Assembly (NCBI RefSeq): GCF_003265705.1
Contig: NW_020312817.1
Coordinates: forward strand, 51,125,504 to 51,189,503
Reading direction: 5' to 3'
Source of the DNA: Callorhinus ursinus
Lineage: Eukaryota; Chordata; Mammalia; Carnivora; Otariidae
DNA length: 64,000 bases
Position 1 is the first letter of the stretch. Each line of letters opens with the position of its first letter. Made by a program: the position numbers and the translations under genes. The notes below the pieces were generated by a model that ran no database searches, was not told the origin of the DNA, and saw only the letters and a program-made list of their open reading frames with translations. Shown here piece by piece: positions 23,790 to 36,147 of the stretch.

Positions 23790-26535
23790 AAGAAAAAAAA
23801 GTAGGTAGTAGGTTCTTAGGGTAAAGTTAAGGAAATTAAGATTTCCTATTAGTGAAAACATGTTAAATATTTATATATATTTTTTATTATATTTATAATA
23901 GTGCCCCAGGAGACCTGAATAAATAACCAATGCTTTGCATTCAGCCTTTCTTTTGGATATTATTTAGATTGATGACCACATGGTTCTATCCTGTTATTTA
24001 TCTCCCACATAACAATGTTCACTGTCCCCTGTTAACAGCAATGATATTGCTACTATTACATTAAAACATTTTATAATTAAGTCTTGTCAAAAATAACCCT
24101 TGTACTAGACCTATGAATTTGGAACCAGTAGTAGTTCCAAGTACTTCAGTATTTTAGGCATTTGCTTTGGAGATGGTAAAAAATGAGTAGTTGACCCAGC
24201 TTTTTGTATCTTTGCTGGGGTGAAATGGAGAAAAAAATTCCTTGAAATCCTAGGAGATCTTATTTTTGTGAATGAGAACCAACACTGCTATTTAGTTCTT
24301 CCTCTTGCAAATCCAACAGTGGAGAAGCATTGGGGGTGTGGAGAGGGAGCGTGACTTCTCATTTTCTTGCTTTGGTTAGTCCTTTTGGAGTGTCAGTGTC
24401 CTGAATTCTCTGCTTTGGGAAACAAGATAAGGTAATAGGTGACTTCCACAGTTTACTCTGTGCTGTCCTCATTAGATTTTCTCTGCTACTGGGAATGAGA
24501 GACAGAAAAATTGTCTGCTTCTTAATGGTTTTTAACCTAAGTGACTCCTGTCATTTAGTTGTGAGGTGATTGCTTGCTTTATAGTGTTCTTTTTTTTTTT
24601 CCCAGACAGTCCTCACAGAACTCTGCTTTATATAAGCATAACCAATACCTAATCTGTTGCTAATACCATGTCCTTGAAACACTGGTAAGGACAGTTTGGA
24701 TTGCTGCAGTGATATATTTTTATAAGAGAGTGGGAAGTGAGGTTTAAAAATATCAAAGGAGCTCAAAACTCTGATGGAAGTTGATATCTGAAATTGCTTC
24801 GTTGCATCCTTAAGTTCAGAATTATCCCCACAGTATCTGGCTTTACATTTGTAAATGCCCTTGTAAGGATTTTGGTTAGCTGTCATTCAGGAGTAGAGAT
24901 CACTTAGACCTCATTAACAGACATTATTCCCTTTGAAAATGACATGGTATCTAATGTAATCCAAGAGTGTTTTAATAGTCTATTCTATGCTCAGCAATGA
25001 AACATTTCAAAAGTGACTGACAGCCAATTGATGTAATTCATGGTGATCTTCTGTGTTGACAGATCTTTAAAAAGTCAAGGGAAATTACTACTGTACCCAG
25101 TGAAGCCGCCTCCTTTTTTTTTTTTTTAAACTGCCAATATCCTGCAAAACAGGACAATTTTCTCTTTGACTGCCACTGTTTTTTATTTCGATAACATGAC
25201 ATGATTCCTCCTTATTATTAGGATTTCTTTTGATAGATTGAATGTGTTCCCTATAGGTAATGCTGACTTTAAAATAGAAATTCTTCATTTCTCCAAATTA
25301 ACTCTCTTACTTTTCTGACTTATACATCAAGACAATCTTGCCAGTAGCCACCTTCCCACTCAGGAAGAGGAGTGATTTAATTTAGACAATTTAAATTTTT
25401 AAAATGATTTTCGTCTTTCTCTGAGGGAGAAACATGTTAAAAGGAAGAGTGTGATGAATTGCTTATTTTGGTAGCTGTTTTTTCCTAGAGCACTGTACAG
25501 TTAAAAGTCTGATGTTTTGGGTAATTTTGTAGAAAGAGTATCTGTATCCAAAACTCAAGTCTCCAAATTCAAACTGTAGAATGAAGGGAAGGGGCTTAGT
25601 GAGGAATATGAACTTGTCTGATGAGTTGTGGGGAATAATACAAAGATCTAGTCCTGTTGTTGCCCTAACTTTTAATTTTTTTTTTTTTTTTGGAACTGCA
25701 TCTCTGGTTTTCTGCCCTTTGTCCTCATGTTTCAAAAGTAGACATTTTCGTCACATTTTTCCAGCTGATTCTTGGGGAGTAGAAGGTACCTTTTTCCTTA
25801 GTCCAATCTATTACTAAAGCATTGTCATTATGCTTTGACATGTATTTTTTGAGAATGAACAGTGTGCTTTAGCTCTGTGCTGGTTTGCTGTTGGGGAGAT
25901 GAGAGTGTACTTTCTGATTATAATCCTATTAATATTTTTGTTTAATATTCCGCAGTATAACACAATGACTTCTACTCAAGTATAATTCCAGCTTTTAAGC
26001 ATTGTTTTGAAGTACCATTTGATTGTAAAATGTGTATTACCCCCCACCTTCATCTTCACTTCCAATTTCCCTTTGTGTCATCTATCCACTCTCCTGGCTG
26101 CCTCTCTCACTGAGGGAAGACCTAAGTTCATACATAGCCTTATACACGCAAACTCCCCGCCTGCCACAGCCCCACCACCACACACATTCTTGTGGAAATA
26201 AAAAGTTAAAGATGTGGGAAAGAGAAACAAAAAAAGGTTCTATTCCATTTTCTCTTTGTATTTCTTTTAGACTCTGGGAAATGTGAACAGTTTTCATAGT
26301 TGAAATAAGTAATTAGGTACCCCTCCTTTTTGAAATTTAGATTTATTTTTTACATGGAGTAGAATCAAAGCTTGGAGAGGTCTAGTTGATGGCAGACCCG
26401 GAATCTGGTATTTCAGCCTCATGTACCAAAGCGTACAGCACTCCACAGCCGCCATTTTTATGTTTATGCCAAAAGGCTCTGTCAGAAGTCATTTCGATGA
26501 GTCCATAATTTGAAGGTGGAGGACTTGGATTGAGT
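23790..26535. other. Long intron stretch with no clear mobile element
   Basis: About 2.7 kb without a SINE or recognisable LINE. T runs occur near 24590, 25113 and 25676. Open frames on both strands (for example 24551-24886 and 25581-25817) have no recognised product or splice context. A faint MIR-like piece may exist near 26340-26420. Confidence 0.45.
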
Positions 26536-26539
26536 CGTA

Positions 26540-26700
26540 ATTCCATTTAGGTTCTGTGATCTAAAGAAAATCATTTCATTTTTGTTTCTGTTTTAGTAAA
26601 AGAGAAGCAATAATTATGCCCACTTAACTTAGTTTTCCAGGTTGCTGGGAAGACAATGTAAGAAAATATATTGTGAACTACTTTGCAAACTTTAATTCTT
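26540..26700 (+). mobile_element. MIR SINE
   Basis: 'aatcatttcatttttgtttc', 'gttttagtaaaagagaagca', then 'ttccaggttgctgggaagac' resembles diverged MIR. Confidence 0.5.
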
Positions 26701-26984
26701 TTTTTTCTAAATTGATTTGTTAACATAAAATAGGGTCCTTTTCACTTTTTACATAGTCAGAATAATTATGCTTAATCTCCTTAGCCATGTTTACCTCTGT
26801 CACTATAATAATTACTGTTTGTCCATGTTATTGTCGGGGGGAGAGAGAGAGAGAGAAAGGATTAACGTCACACTGAGAAAGTTGCTTCTTACTCAAGAAA
26901 ACATACTTGTAAAGGAAGGGCTGTCCTGGGTGCTCTGTTTCTTGAGACCCTGTGACTATTTCTAGTCATCTGGAAGTCAGTGTT

Positions 26985-27830
26985 TTTTTGTTTGTTTGTT
27001 TGTTTTTATTATGTTCAGTTAGCCACTGTGTAGTACATAATTAGTCCTTGAGGCAGTGTTCACTGATTCATTAGTTCAGTATAACACCCAGTGCTCATCA
27101 CAGCAAGTGCCCTCCTCAATACCCATCACCCTGTTACCCCCTCCCCCCATCCACCTCTCCTCTGAAACCCCCATAATGTTTCTTGGGGTCCATAATTTCT
27201 CACGGTTCATCTCCCTCTCTGATTTCTCCCCCTTTGGATTTCCCTCCCTTCCCCTATGGTCCTCCATGCTATTGCTTATGTTCTGCATATGAGTGAAACC
27301 ATATGATAATTGTCTTTCTCTGTTTGACTTACTTCACTTAACATAATCCCCTCCAGTTCCATCCATGTTGATGCAAATGGTGGGTATTCATTGTTTCTGA
27401 TGGCTGAATAATACTCCCTGTGTATATGTACCACATCTTCTTTATCCGTTCATCTGTTGAAGGGCATCTTGACTCCTTCCACAGTTAGGCTATTGTGGAC
27501 ATTGCTGCTATGAACTTTGGGGTGCATGTGCCCCTTCTTTTCACTAAGTCTGTATCTTTGGGGTAAATACCCAGTAGTGCAATTGCTGGGTCGTAGGGTA
27601 GCTCTATTCTTAACATCTTGAGGAACCTCCATACTGTTTTCCAGAGTGGCTGTACTAACAGTGTAAGAGGGTTCCCTTTCTCCACATCCTTGCCAACATT
27701 TGTTGTTTCCTGTTTTGTTAATTTTTGCCATTCTAACTGGTATAAGGTGGTATCTCATTGTGGTTTTGATTTGTATTTCCCTGATGGCTAGTGATGCAAA
27801 CTGGAATTCTATCCTGACAATGAGAGTCAT
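26985..27830 (-). mobile_element. L1 3' end, antisense
   Basis: It begins with T-rich sequence, then the complement of a carnivore L1 3' untranslated region ('cagtgctcatcacagcaagt'), then the complement of the C-terminal part of ORF2. On the minus strand, fragments such as [17 protein letters not shown] and [20 protein letters not shown] are readable, but in two different frames. The coding part is therefore frameshifted and dead. Confidence 0.9.
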
Positions 27831-27929
27831 TCTTTTTCATCCTCCTCTCACAGTTATTTATAGATGACTTTTTATCTTACCGGTACTGTTGTTTTTAAGG
27901 ATCGCTCTTGCTAGAAAAGGAAAGTAGTA

Positions 27930-28105
27930 GTGACAAAAGGATATTTAATCCTCAAAATAACTGTGTGAGTTAGAAATTACTATTAACAGTTTGCAGATAA
28001 AGAAACACTTAGAGAAGTTAAGAAACTTTCTTCAGATTAATAATTTGTAAGTAGTTAATTCACTGGTTTCTCTGACCATAATGCCCATGTTATTTCTTCC
28101 ATAAG
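27930..28105 (-). mobile_element. MIR SINE, antisense
   Basis: 'tatttaatcctcaaaataac', 'tttgcagataaagaaacact' and 'agagaagttaagaaactttc' follow the MIR core complement. Confidence 0.8.
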
Positions 28106-28214
28106 CTAATGTAGTTTGTTAATATCTGAAATCTATTCCAACATCTCACTGTTCCTTATGCCTAATTTTGAAACTTCTTCTTGCCATTTCAATTATTCTT
28201 GTTCTTTCTGCGGG

Positions 28215-28276
28215 AGTTCATTTACTTAATTCATTTGGCAATTATTTATTGCCAGGCACTGTGCTAAACAGTAGCA
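28215..28276 (-). mobile_element. L2 or MIR 3' tip, antisense
   Basis: 'ttatttattgccaggcactg' and 'tgctaaacagtagcaa' match the shared 3' tip of L2 and MIR in antisense. It is directly followed by a SINE insertion. Confidence 0.6.
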
Positions 28277-28280
28277 ATTT

Positions 28281-28479
28281 TTGGGGTCCTGGGTGGCTCA
28301 GTCGTTAAGCGTCTGCCTTCCACTCAGGTCATGGTCCCAGGGTCCTGGGATCAAGCCCCACATCGGGCTCCCTGCTCGGTGGGAAGCCTGCTTCTCCCTC
28401 TCCCACTCTCCCTGCTTGTGTTCCCTCTCTCGCTGTCTCTCTCTCTGTTTAAAAATAAATTAAAAAATCTTAAAAAATA
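28281..28479 (+). mobile_element. Can-SINE
   Basis: 'ggggtcctgggtggctcagt' head, 'tcctgggatcaagcccca' body, CT-rich segment and 'aaaaataaattaaaaaatct' tail. It appears to be flanked by a degraded repeat around 'acagtagca'. It lies about 270 bp before the sixth exon. Confidence 0.93.
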
Positions 28480-28747
28480 ACCACAGTAGCAGTGTTTGTT
28501 CTAAGTCTAGTCTCTTAAACAGAAGAAGACATATGTTTAAAATAGAGTGACAAGTGCTCTTCTGGGAGTCAGGGAAGGCTTCGCAGGGAGTATGGCCTAA
28601 GCCCACGCTCTAACAAAACCTCTGTAGAATATATATGGCCCCTGCTACTCTGCCTCTTGTTTTTCTTCTACCAGCAGATTTCATATTGAGCCATTTGTTG
28701 TAAGGTGAATAGTCAAGTGACTCTTACCTGTGCTTGTTATTTTCTAG

Positions 28748-28882
28748 CTTGTCCAGATTATCATCAATACCACACACTTGGAGAAATCCTGTAAGTACTT
28801 GGAAGAATTCATCACCAACATCACTAATGTGCTTCCAGAGACAGTCCACACCACCAAGCTCTATGGCACCACAACTTTTAAG
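28748..28882 (+). CDS. EXOC6B: EXOC6B internal exon (sixth in window)
   Basis: This exon has 135 nt, or 45 codons, with both ends in phase 0. The peptide runs LVQIIINTTHLEKSCKYLEE, then FITNITNVLP, then ETVHTTKLYGTTTFK. The acceptor is tattttctag| and the donor is AAG|gtgaga. It continues directly from …IGLTE in the previous exon, giving the Sec15 stretch GLTELVQIIINTTHLE. A Can-SINE ends about 270 bp upstream. The exon is symmetric, so skipping it would delete 45 residues in frame. The following intron (15.7 kb) is the most repeat-rich of those fully contained in the window. Confidence 0.97.
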
Positions 28883-29333
28883 GTGAGAAGGCCCTATGGC
28901 TTCTGGTGTGCATAGTCTGGGGCATTCTACCTAAATGGCTTTGTTTCTCCCAAGATGCATAGTAGTGTGATTCACAACATGGTTTTGAGAATAAGTGCTT
29001 ATGATTTCCTTAGAAAAACAAGTACCAATGCTACTTTCTAGATGTTTAGATTTAAAAATGTCTACAACTCTCTCCACTAAATCTTTCTGTATTTTGTACT
29101 TGAAAATGACTATTTCCTCAGTTGGCCCCCATCTTAGTCAGGAGTTCTTAAGTATGGTCTAGATAATAGTGGTTATAACCGAAATCAACATCAATTAAAT
29201 TTTTTAAATTAGCTGTTCTTGCTTCTCTCTGTCCTGTGTCCAGTTTTTTTGACCTTACTTTTTAGTGAGGAATTTCTGTCCCTTACTATTGTTGTTAGCA
29301 ATTTTATAATCATTTCACAAGGTGCCAGCATTA

Positions 29334-29761
29334 GTTTTTTTAAAAATTTTTAATTGTTATGTTAATCACCATACATCATTAGTTTTTGATGTAGTGTTCC
29401 ATGATTCATTGTTTGTGCATAACACCCAGTGCTGAACGCAGAACGTGCCCTCCTTAATACCCATCACCAGGCTAACCCATCCCCCCACCCTCCTCCCCTC
29501 TAGAACCCTCAGTTTGTTTTTTGGAGTCCATCGTCTCTCANNNNNNNNNNNNNNNNNNNNNNNNNNNNNNNNNNNNNNNNNNNNNNNNNNNNNNNNNNNN
29601 NNNNNNNNNNNNNNNNNNNNNNNNNNNNNNNNNNNNNNNNTAAGAATTCCTCATATCAGTGAGGTCATATGATACATGTCTTTCTCTGATTGACTGTTTC
29701 ACTCAGCATAACACCCTCCAGTTCCATCCACGTCTTTGCAAATGGCCAGATCCCATTCCTT
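29334..29761 (-). mobile_element. Young L1 3' end, antisense, broken by the gap
   Basis: It begins with T/A-rich sequence, then 'gtagtgttccatgattcatt' and 'cagaacgtgccctccttaat'. After the N block it resumes with 'taagaattcctcatatcagt'. It is nearly identical over the shared parts to the copy at 53940-54655. A short flanking repeat, 'tgccagca', is visible at about 29323 and 29762. Confidence 0.9.
29541..29640. other. Assembly gap (100 N)
   Basis: Exactly 100 N, the usual placeholder for a gap of unknown size. It lies inside an antisense L1 3' region. A short open frame translated through it is an artefact. Confidence 1.
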
Positions 29762-29764
29762 TGC

Positions 29765-30295
29765 CAGCACTATTTTGATTTAGATTTTGACCAAACGGGA
29801 AAAATGACACTATTGTAGAGCAAAAGACAGGTTGATAGAGAGTTTCTGGAAAGTAAATGACTTAATTTAAAAGAGCCTTAGGAAACTCCTTTATATTGCC
29901 ATGTTAGCTTTAAATAAATATTAAGCAGAAAAAGTAATAGGGTAACATCTTAAATACTAAAATGGTAGATTCCGATGTAAAGGCCAACCTGTATGTTTTG
30001 GATTTTTGTTATTATTGTTATTATTTGATTGCTTTAGTTTTGAATGAAATCTTTTTCATCCTTTTGAAATCTAGAGGTTGATATTAATTAGATATAAAGT
30101 TGTAGAGTTGAAATCGTGATTTATACCCCCTGGTGTCTACTTTTTCCTATCCTTTTATCCTCTTTCCCTATTTATTGGTACCTTCCCTTGAAACGAGATT
30201 TAAGACCAGAAATTAAATTTGATTCATAACTGCTTATTGTATTTTATGAGATAAAAACTGTTAGTAAGATCTCCTTTTTCTGTTACAAGAAATGA
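29765..30295. other. AT-rich intron between two L1 copies
   Basis: No exon or clear transposon. There is a small TTA-rich tract near 30010-30030. Confidence 0.45.
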
Positions 30296-30299
30296 AATA

Positions 30300-32116
30300 A
30301 GAAAGGACCCGCATAGCCAAAGCTATCTTCAGAAAGAAGAACAAAGCAGGCAGCATCACACTTACTGATTCCAAATTATATTTTAAAGCTGTAGTCATCA
30401 AAATAGTATGGTACTAACATAAACACGTATGCATAGATCAATGGAACAGAACAGAGAGCCCAGAAGTAAACCCGTGTATATATGTATATAGTCACATTAA
30501 TTTACAACAGAGGTGTATACACAAGAATACCCAGTGAGGAAAGAATAGTCTCTTCAGTAAATGGACAACCACATGCAAAAGCATGAAACTGGACCCCCAT
30601 TTTTACACCATACAAAATATCCAACTCAAAATGGGTTAAAGATTTGAATGTAAGATCTGAAATTATAGAACTTCTAGAAGAAAAAATGGTGTGTGAACTC
30701 CTTGACACTGGTGTTGGCATTGAGTTTTTAATTTAATACCAAAGTAAAGGCAACAAAAGCAAAAATAAGTAATTAGGACTACATTAATATAAAAAGCTTC
30801 TGCACAGCAAAGGAAACCCATCAACAAAACACAAGAGCAACTGATGGAATGAAAGAAAATATTTCCAAATCATATATCTGATAAGGGGTTACTATCCAAA
30901 ATGTATAAATGACTCATACAACTCAGTAGCAAAAACCCAAATAATCCAACTAAAAGGGGGCAGAGGAACTGAATAGACATTTTCTAAAGAAGACATACAA
31001 ATGGCCAACAGGTACATGAAAAGATGTTTACAACACTAATCATCAAGGAGGTGCCAGTCAAAAACCACAATGAGCTATCACCTCAATACCTGTTAGAATA
31101 GCTATCATCAAAAAGACAAGAGAGAACAAATGCTTACAAAGATGTAGGAAAAAGGTGCTGTCGATGGGTATGTAAACTGGTATAGTCTCTATGGGAAACA
31201 GTATGGAGATTACTCAAGAAATTAAAAACAAAACTACTGTATGACCCAGCAATCCCACTTCTGGGTATATATCCAAAGAAATAAAAATCATTATCTTGAA
31301 GAGATATCTATATGTCCATGTTTATTGCATCATTATTCCCAATAGCAAAGATATGCAAACAACCTAAGTGTTTCTCAACAGATGAATGGGTAAAGGAAAT
31401 GTAGTACATATATACACAATGGAATATTATTCAACCAAGAAAAATAAGGAAATTCTGTCATTTGTGACAATTATGGATGGACTTTGAGGGCATTACGCTA
31501 AGTGAAATAAACTAGACAGAGATGGACAAATACTGCATGGTATCACGTATATGTGGAATCTTAAAAAAAAAAAAAGGTCAAGCTCACAGAAACAGAAGAG
31601 AAAAGTGGTTGCCATGGCCTGGAGGGTGGGGGAAATAGAAATTGGTAAAGGGGTACAAACTTTCAGGTATGAGTAAGATTTGAGGATCTAATGGAAAACA
31701 TGATAACTATAATTGATAATACTGTATTGTATAATTGAAATTTTCTAAGAGAATATAACTTAAGTGTTCTCACACAAAAAAAGTATGCAACGTAATGAAT
31801 ATTAATAAGTAGATGATGAGACTTTTCATAATATATATATCAAATAACCATAATCCTCCTTTTATTTTTTTATTTTTACTTTTAAAAATTATTTGTCAGA
31901 GAGAAAGAATGAGAGAGAGCACAAGGAGGGGGAGCAGAAGGCAGAGGCAGAAACAGGCTCCCCACTGGGCAAGGAGCCCGATGTGGGACTCGATCTCAGG
32001 ACCCTGGGACGATGACCTGAGCCAAAGGCAGACGCTTAACTAATTGAGCCACTCAGGTGCCCCTGTGCACATTTTAAATATAATTTTATTTTCAACCATA
32101 TCTCAATAAAGCTGAA
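30300..32116 (+). mobile_element. 5'-truncated L1, sense, split by a SINE
   Basis: The sequence follows the 3' half of L1 ORF2 ('gtagtcatcaaaatagtatg', 'catcaaggaggtgccagtca', 'gcaatcccacttctgggtat') and a 3' untranslated region ending at 'ctcaataaagctgaaaaaa' near 32116. A SINE lies at about 31861-32063. Stops interrupt every frame. Confidence 0.88.
31861..32063 (-). mobile_element. Can-SINE, antisense
   Basis: It ends in gagccactcaggtgcccc and carries the GA-rich body 'gaatgagagagagcacaag'. It is inserted near the 3' end of an L1, which resumes with 'cacattttaaatataa'. Confidence 0.92.
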
Positions 32117-32119
32117 AAA

Positions 32120-33185
32120 AACTGAGATGTTCACAAAATATTCTTTATGTACATATGTGATTAGGTCAGCTAATTACAGATGAATTACACATTCATGATG
32201 TCACTATGGATTGTTTCAAATTACCTAAAAAATTTTTTATTATACATTGTATTATATTGGTATTATTACTTGTAAACTTTTTAATAATGTCTCATTATAT
32301 TAATATTGAAACTCTTCTAGTGAAGAAAAGATTTGTCTAATAAAGACCCAAGAATGAGTATAAGCGCTTTAAGAACTTTAGGATTACCTTGGACAGGTTA
32401 ACAGGAATTATAATTACTATTAAATATTAGTATTATTATGGAGCATGGGCAATAATTTCATCAACAATATTTCCACTTGATTTACTATGGAAGCCAAAAC
32501 TTCTCCAGGAAAGAAAATATGGGAGGGACTGTAGTTTAATGCTCACCAGAAAAGAGGGATTAAGGGAGTTAAAATGTGAGGTTCATTTATACTTGTCTCT
32601 CATATGAGGAATATATATATATATAGTATGTACTGCTACTCTTCCCTTAACCCACCACAATTTTCTTATTTCAAGGGCTTTTCAAATTATGATCAGAAAT
32701 CCTCCTAAAGGATGGCTTGTGTAGTTTGTTGTTGCTCCAGCATTAAAATTGCTGAGGGAAAATTAAAGGCAGACAGGAAGCCATAGGAGTTGAGTAGCCA
32801 GTTAAATACTTAGTAAAGGAGAAGTTCTGGAGACCACTAAAGGTCATGTTGACAAGTGCTTATTGGAAACACTGATTGCTTAAAACACATTGAAAGTTTA
32901 TTTTTACCAGGACTGTTTCAGACCAACTACCCCAGAACTCAGTATAAACATGGCAATTATAACAGCTACATGTTGTGTATTTTCCTAAGCTACTGTTTCC
33001 AGAAAACTTTCCCTTGCAGATGGAAACCTTTATGCTAAAAAAGGGGCAAAAATAATCAGAAGGTCTTCAAGGTATTTTCCTGCAGAATTGCCTCTTGTTT
33101 CTGCCATATGTGACTAAATTAAGCTGGCATTCTTAGTTTTCCTTGTTCATAAGAATTCCCTTATTCTCTTACAAAATAGAATGGG
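32120..33185. other. AT-rich intron, nothing recognised
   Basis: No exon, SINE or clear LINE. A short (AT)n run occurs at 32609-32625. A 60-codon frame at 32856-33038 is unsupported. Confidence 0.45.
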
Positions 33186-33189
33186 GTAT

Positions 33190-34560
33190 TTATTAATTTA
33201 CTCCATCACAAGTGTTGTTTGTGTACCTACTATGCAACAATCTGGTAGGTTCTTTGGTAGAGAGAGAAAACATACTTAGTCATTGGATTTAGAGTGTATG
33301 ATCTGCAGGGAGGACAGGCACTGTAACTTCTATAAAGATCTATGTAAAAAACGCTCGAATAATACCATAAATACATTTAATCCCTCATCGATTCTACAAG
33401 TTTTTATGAAGCATCTACTGCATACCAGTCAATTTATAGGTATGAACTTTATAAACAACTCTCCTGACTTTACAGAGTTTATATTGTGCTGGGGACGATA
33501 GATGATAAACAAAAAAATCTCATTTAATCTCAGGTAATGACAAGAACTTAGAAGAAAAATAAATGACCTGAATGAAATGAGAAATAGAATCATTTGGATT
33601 TCAGATAGATAGACTTTCCATTCAGAGGGAACAGTACAATAGTAGATAGGGGTTTAGTCTGGCAGTGATGTATCTATCGTTGGAGGTAAAAGTGGTAACA
33701 AATGAGATAGTCAGGAGTCCGATGTTTTCTGGCCTTGTAGGCCACAGTTAATACTTAGGATTTTATTCTGAATTGAAATGTAAGGCCATTAGAAATTTGG
33801 GAGTGGTGGCGATAATCTGATTTATATATTAATGGGTAACACTGGTTGCCGTGTGGAAAATGAATATGCTGTAGGTCAGGAAGAGTGGAAGAAGAGGGTT
33901 CGTTAATTTGGATGTTATTGCAGTAATCTAGGTAAGAGATAATGCTTTTTTGGGCAACTGTGGTAAGATGAAAGCAGTAAGAAATATTTTTGAAGGTAGA
34001 GATGGCAAATTTTACTGCTAGATTGGGGATGGGGTTATAAGAGAAAGTGTGGAGGCAAGGGTAACTCCCAAGATGTTTGAACTAAGCAAACTGGATGAAT
34101 AGTGGTGCTATTCTGAGAGATGGGGAACAGTGAGAGAATAACAGACTTGGGGAGAGGCAGGGTAATCAAGACTTCCATTTTGGACACATTAAGCTTCAGG
34201 CATTTAGTAGTTGTCTGCAGAGAGATATTAAATTGACGGCGAAGTCATAGCTGGAAATAAAAATTTAGAATTCATCTGTATAAAGATGGTATTTAATGCC
34301 GTGGGGCTGGCTTTCTTCTGGGAAATTAATGTAGATAGAGAAAAAGATAGAAAATAAGATAGAGAGGATTAGGCTCTAAGGGAAATCACTATTTCTAGGT
34401 CTACAAGGAGAGGAGAACTCCACAGAGGATGAGGATACTTATCTCAGCTTTGAGACCTTCAGGGAGGACTTCCCAGAAAAGGCACAACATGAAATGGTCT
34501 TGGGACCAGCAGGAGGTGTCCAGGTGGAGAAAAAGCTGAGGACAGAGTAAGGGACATTTT
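33190..34560 (-). mobile_element. Long L2 LINE, antisense
   Basis: It starts with the complement of the L2 tip ('aagcatctactgcataccag'), then 'tacagagtttatattgtgct', 'gtaaggccattagaaatttg' and 'ttgcagtaatctaggtaaga'. The order matches the antisense L2 at 20290-22930. It is diverged throughout. Confidence 0.65.
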
Positions 34561-34597
34561 TAGGAGAGGCAACTTCATGTACAAAGATGAAAGAATA

Positions 34598-34764
34598 AAG
34601 GGTGCCTGGGTGGCTCAGTCAGTTAAGCATCTGCCTTCGGCTCAGCTCATGATCCCAGGGTCCTGGGATCGAGCCCCACATCGGGCTCCCTGCTCAGCAG
34701 GGTGTCTGCTTCCCTCCTTGCCTCCTGTTCATGTGCTCTCTCAAATAAATAAAGTCATTAAAAA
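34598..34764 (+). mobile_element. Can-SINE
   Basis: Head 'gggtgcctgggtggctcagt', body with 'tcctgggatcgagcccca' and a shortened CT-rich part. A 15-bp target duplication, aaagatgaaagaata, lies at 34583-34597 and 34765-34779. Confidence 0.95.
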
Positions 34765-34945
34765 AAAGATGAAAGAATACAATAAAACCAGACATATTCA
34801 GTGTAGAATAAGAGGGTGGTAGCAGTGAGATAGAGAAGTAGTTACATGCCAACTTGTGAAGCACGTTGTTTTGTATTGATAGATAATTTGGATTTTATCC
34901 TACTAAAGTCTGAGAGATTTCAAGCAAGGATATGTTGCATTTTTT

Positions 34946-35280
34946 AAAATGTAGATTTTTTTATTAAATTCAATTTAATTAATATATACTATATTATTAG
35001 TTTCAGAGGTAGAATTTAGTGATTCATCAGTTGCATATAACACCCAGTGCTCATTCCATCAAGTGCCCTCCTTAATGCCCATCACCCAGTCACCCCATCT
35101 CCCCACCTACCTCCCCTCCAGCAACCCTCAGTTTGTTTCCTATAGTTAAGAGTCTCTTATGGTTTGCCTCCCTCTCTGTTTTTGTCTTATTTTATTTTTC
35201 CCTCCCTTCCCCTATGTTCATCTGTTTTGTTTCTTAAATTCCACATATGAGTGAAATCATACGGTATTTGTCTTTCTCTG
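34946..35280 (-). mobile_element. Short 5'-truncated L1, antisense
   Basis: Complement of the carnivore L1 3' untranslated region ('agtgattcatcagttgcata', 'caagtgccctccttaatgcc', 'ccacatatgagtgaaatcat'). The direct repeat gatatgttgcatttt at 34929 and 35281 marks the target duplication. Confidence 0.92.
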
Positions 35281-35326
35281 GATATGTTGCATTTTAAAAA
35301 ATAATCATTTTACCTTGCCTAGTTAA

Positions 35327-35396
35327 AAAGAAGGAAGGAAGGATTGAAAGAAAGGTGGAGGGAAGAAAGGAAAGAAGAGAAAGAAGAAAGGAAGGA
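35327..35396 (+). repeat. GA-rich (GGAA)n-like tract
   Basis: Imperfect 'aaggaaggaagg' and 'aaagaagagaaagaagaaag' units form a pure purine tract next to the truncated L1. Confidence 0.85.
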
Positions 35397-35680
35397 ATAA
35401 ATAAATCACAGTCACTTGAAATTCGTAATCAAAAGAAATTAAATACCTAGAATATAAAAAAAAAAACCCTGGAATACTTTGTGTAACTGTGCTAATAAAT
35501 TTGAGAATCTATAGGAAAATTATGATAAAAAGTGATTCAAGAAGATATAGAAAATTGACTAATAACTATGAAAGAAATTAAAAAGTTATTAAAGACTTCT
35601 TAAATTTGGGCAAGATCCATATGATTTTATCAGTGAACTTATTTAAATCTTCATGAAGCAGATAATTTCTCTATAATTTA

Positions 35681-35882
35681 TTTATTTATTTATTTTTAAA
35701 GATTTTATTTATTTATTTGAGAGAGAGAGAATGAGACAGAGAGCATGAGAGGGGAGAGGGTCAGAGGGAGAAGCAGACTCCCCGCTGAGCAAGGAGCCCG
35801 ATGCGGGACTCGATCCCGGGACTCCAGGATCATGACCTGAGCCGAAGGCAGTCGCTTAACCAACTGAGCCACCCAAGCGCCC
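35681..35882 (-). mobile_element. Can-SINE, antisense
   Basis: It ends in gagccacccaagcgccc and begins with a TTTA-rich tail. A 13-bp target duplication, tctctataattta, lies at 35668-35680 and 35883-35895. Confidence 0.95.
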
Positions 35883-36147
35883 TCTCTATAATTTAAACTA
35901 TTCCAGATTGTAGAGAAAAGAAAAGGAAGCTGTCTCAGTTAATTTTTACAAAGTCAACATAATAATTTAAAAATCAGAGAAGCCACAGACAGTAATTTGA
36001 ACAATTAAATGTAAATACTGAAGTAAAAGTCATAAATAATAGACTATCAAACATAATCTAGAAGGACATGAAAAGTAGAAATAAAAGTAACATTAAGCAT
36101 ACAAGGATGATTAGTATTAGAAAATTATTTAAAATTGTCCACTTCTT

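Noticed and set aside
23790..26535. Hidden EXOC6B alternative exons
   Set aside because: No open frame here is flanked by a convincing acceptor and donor in phase with the neighbouring exons.
27450..27830. 126-codon minus-strand frame as a possible gene
   Set aside because: L1 ORF2 C-terminal sequence, split over two frames, inside an antisense L1.
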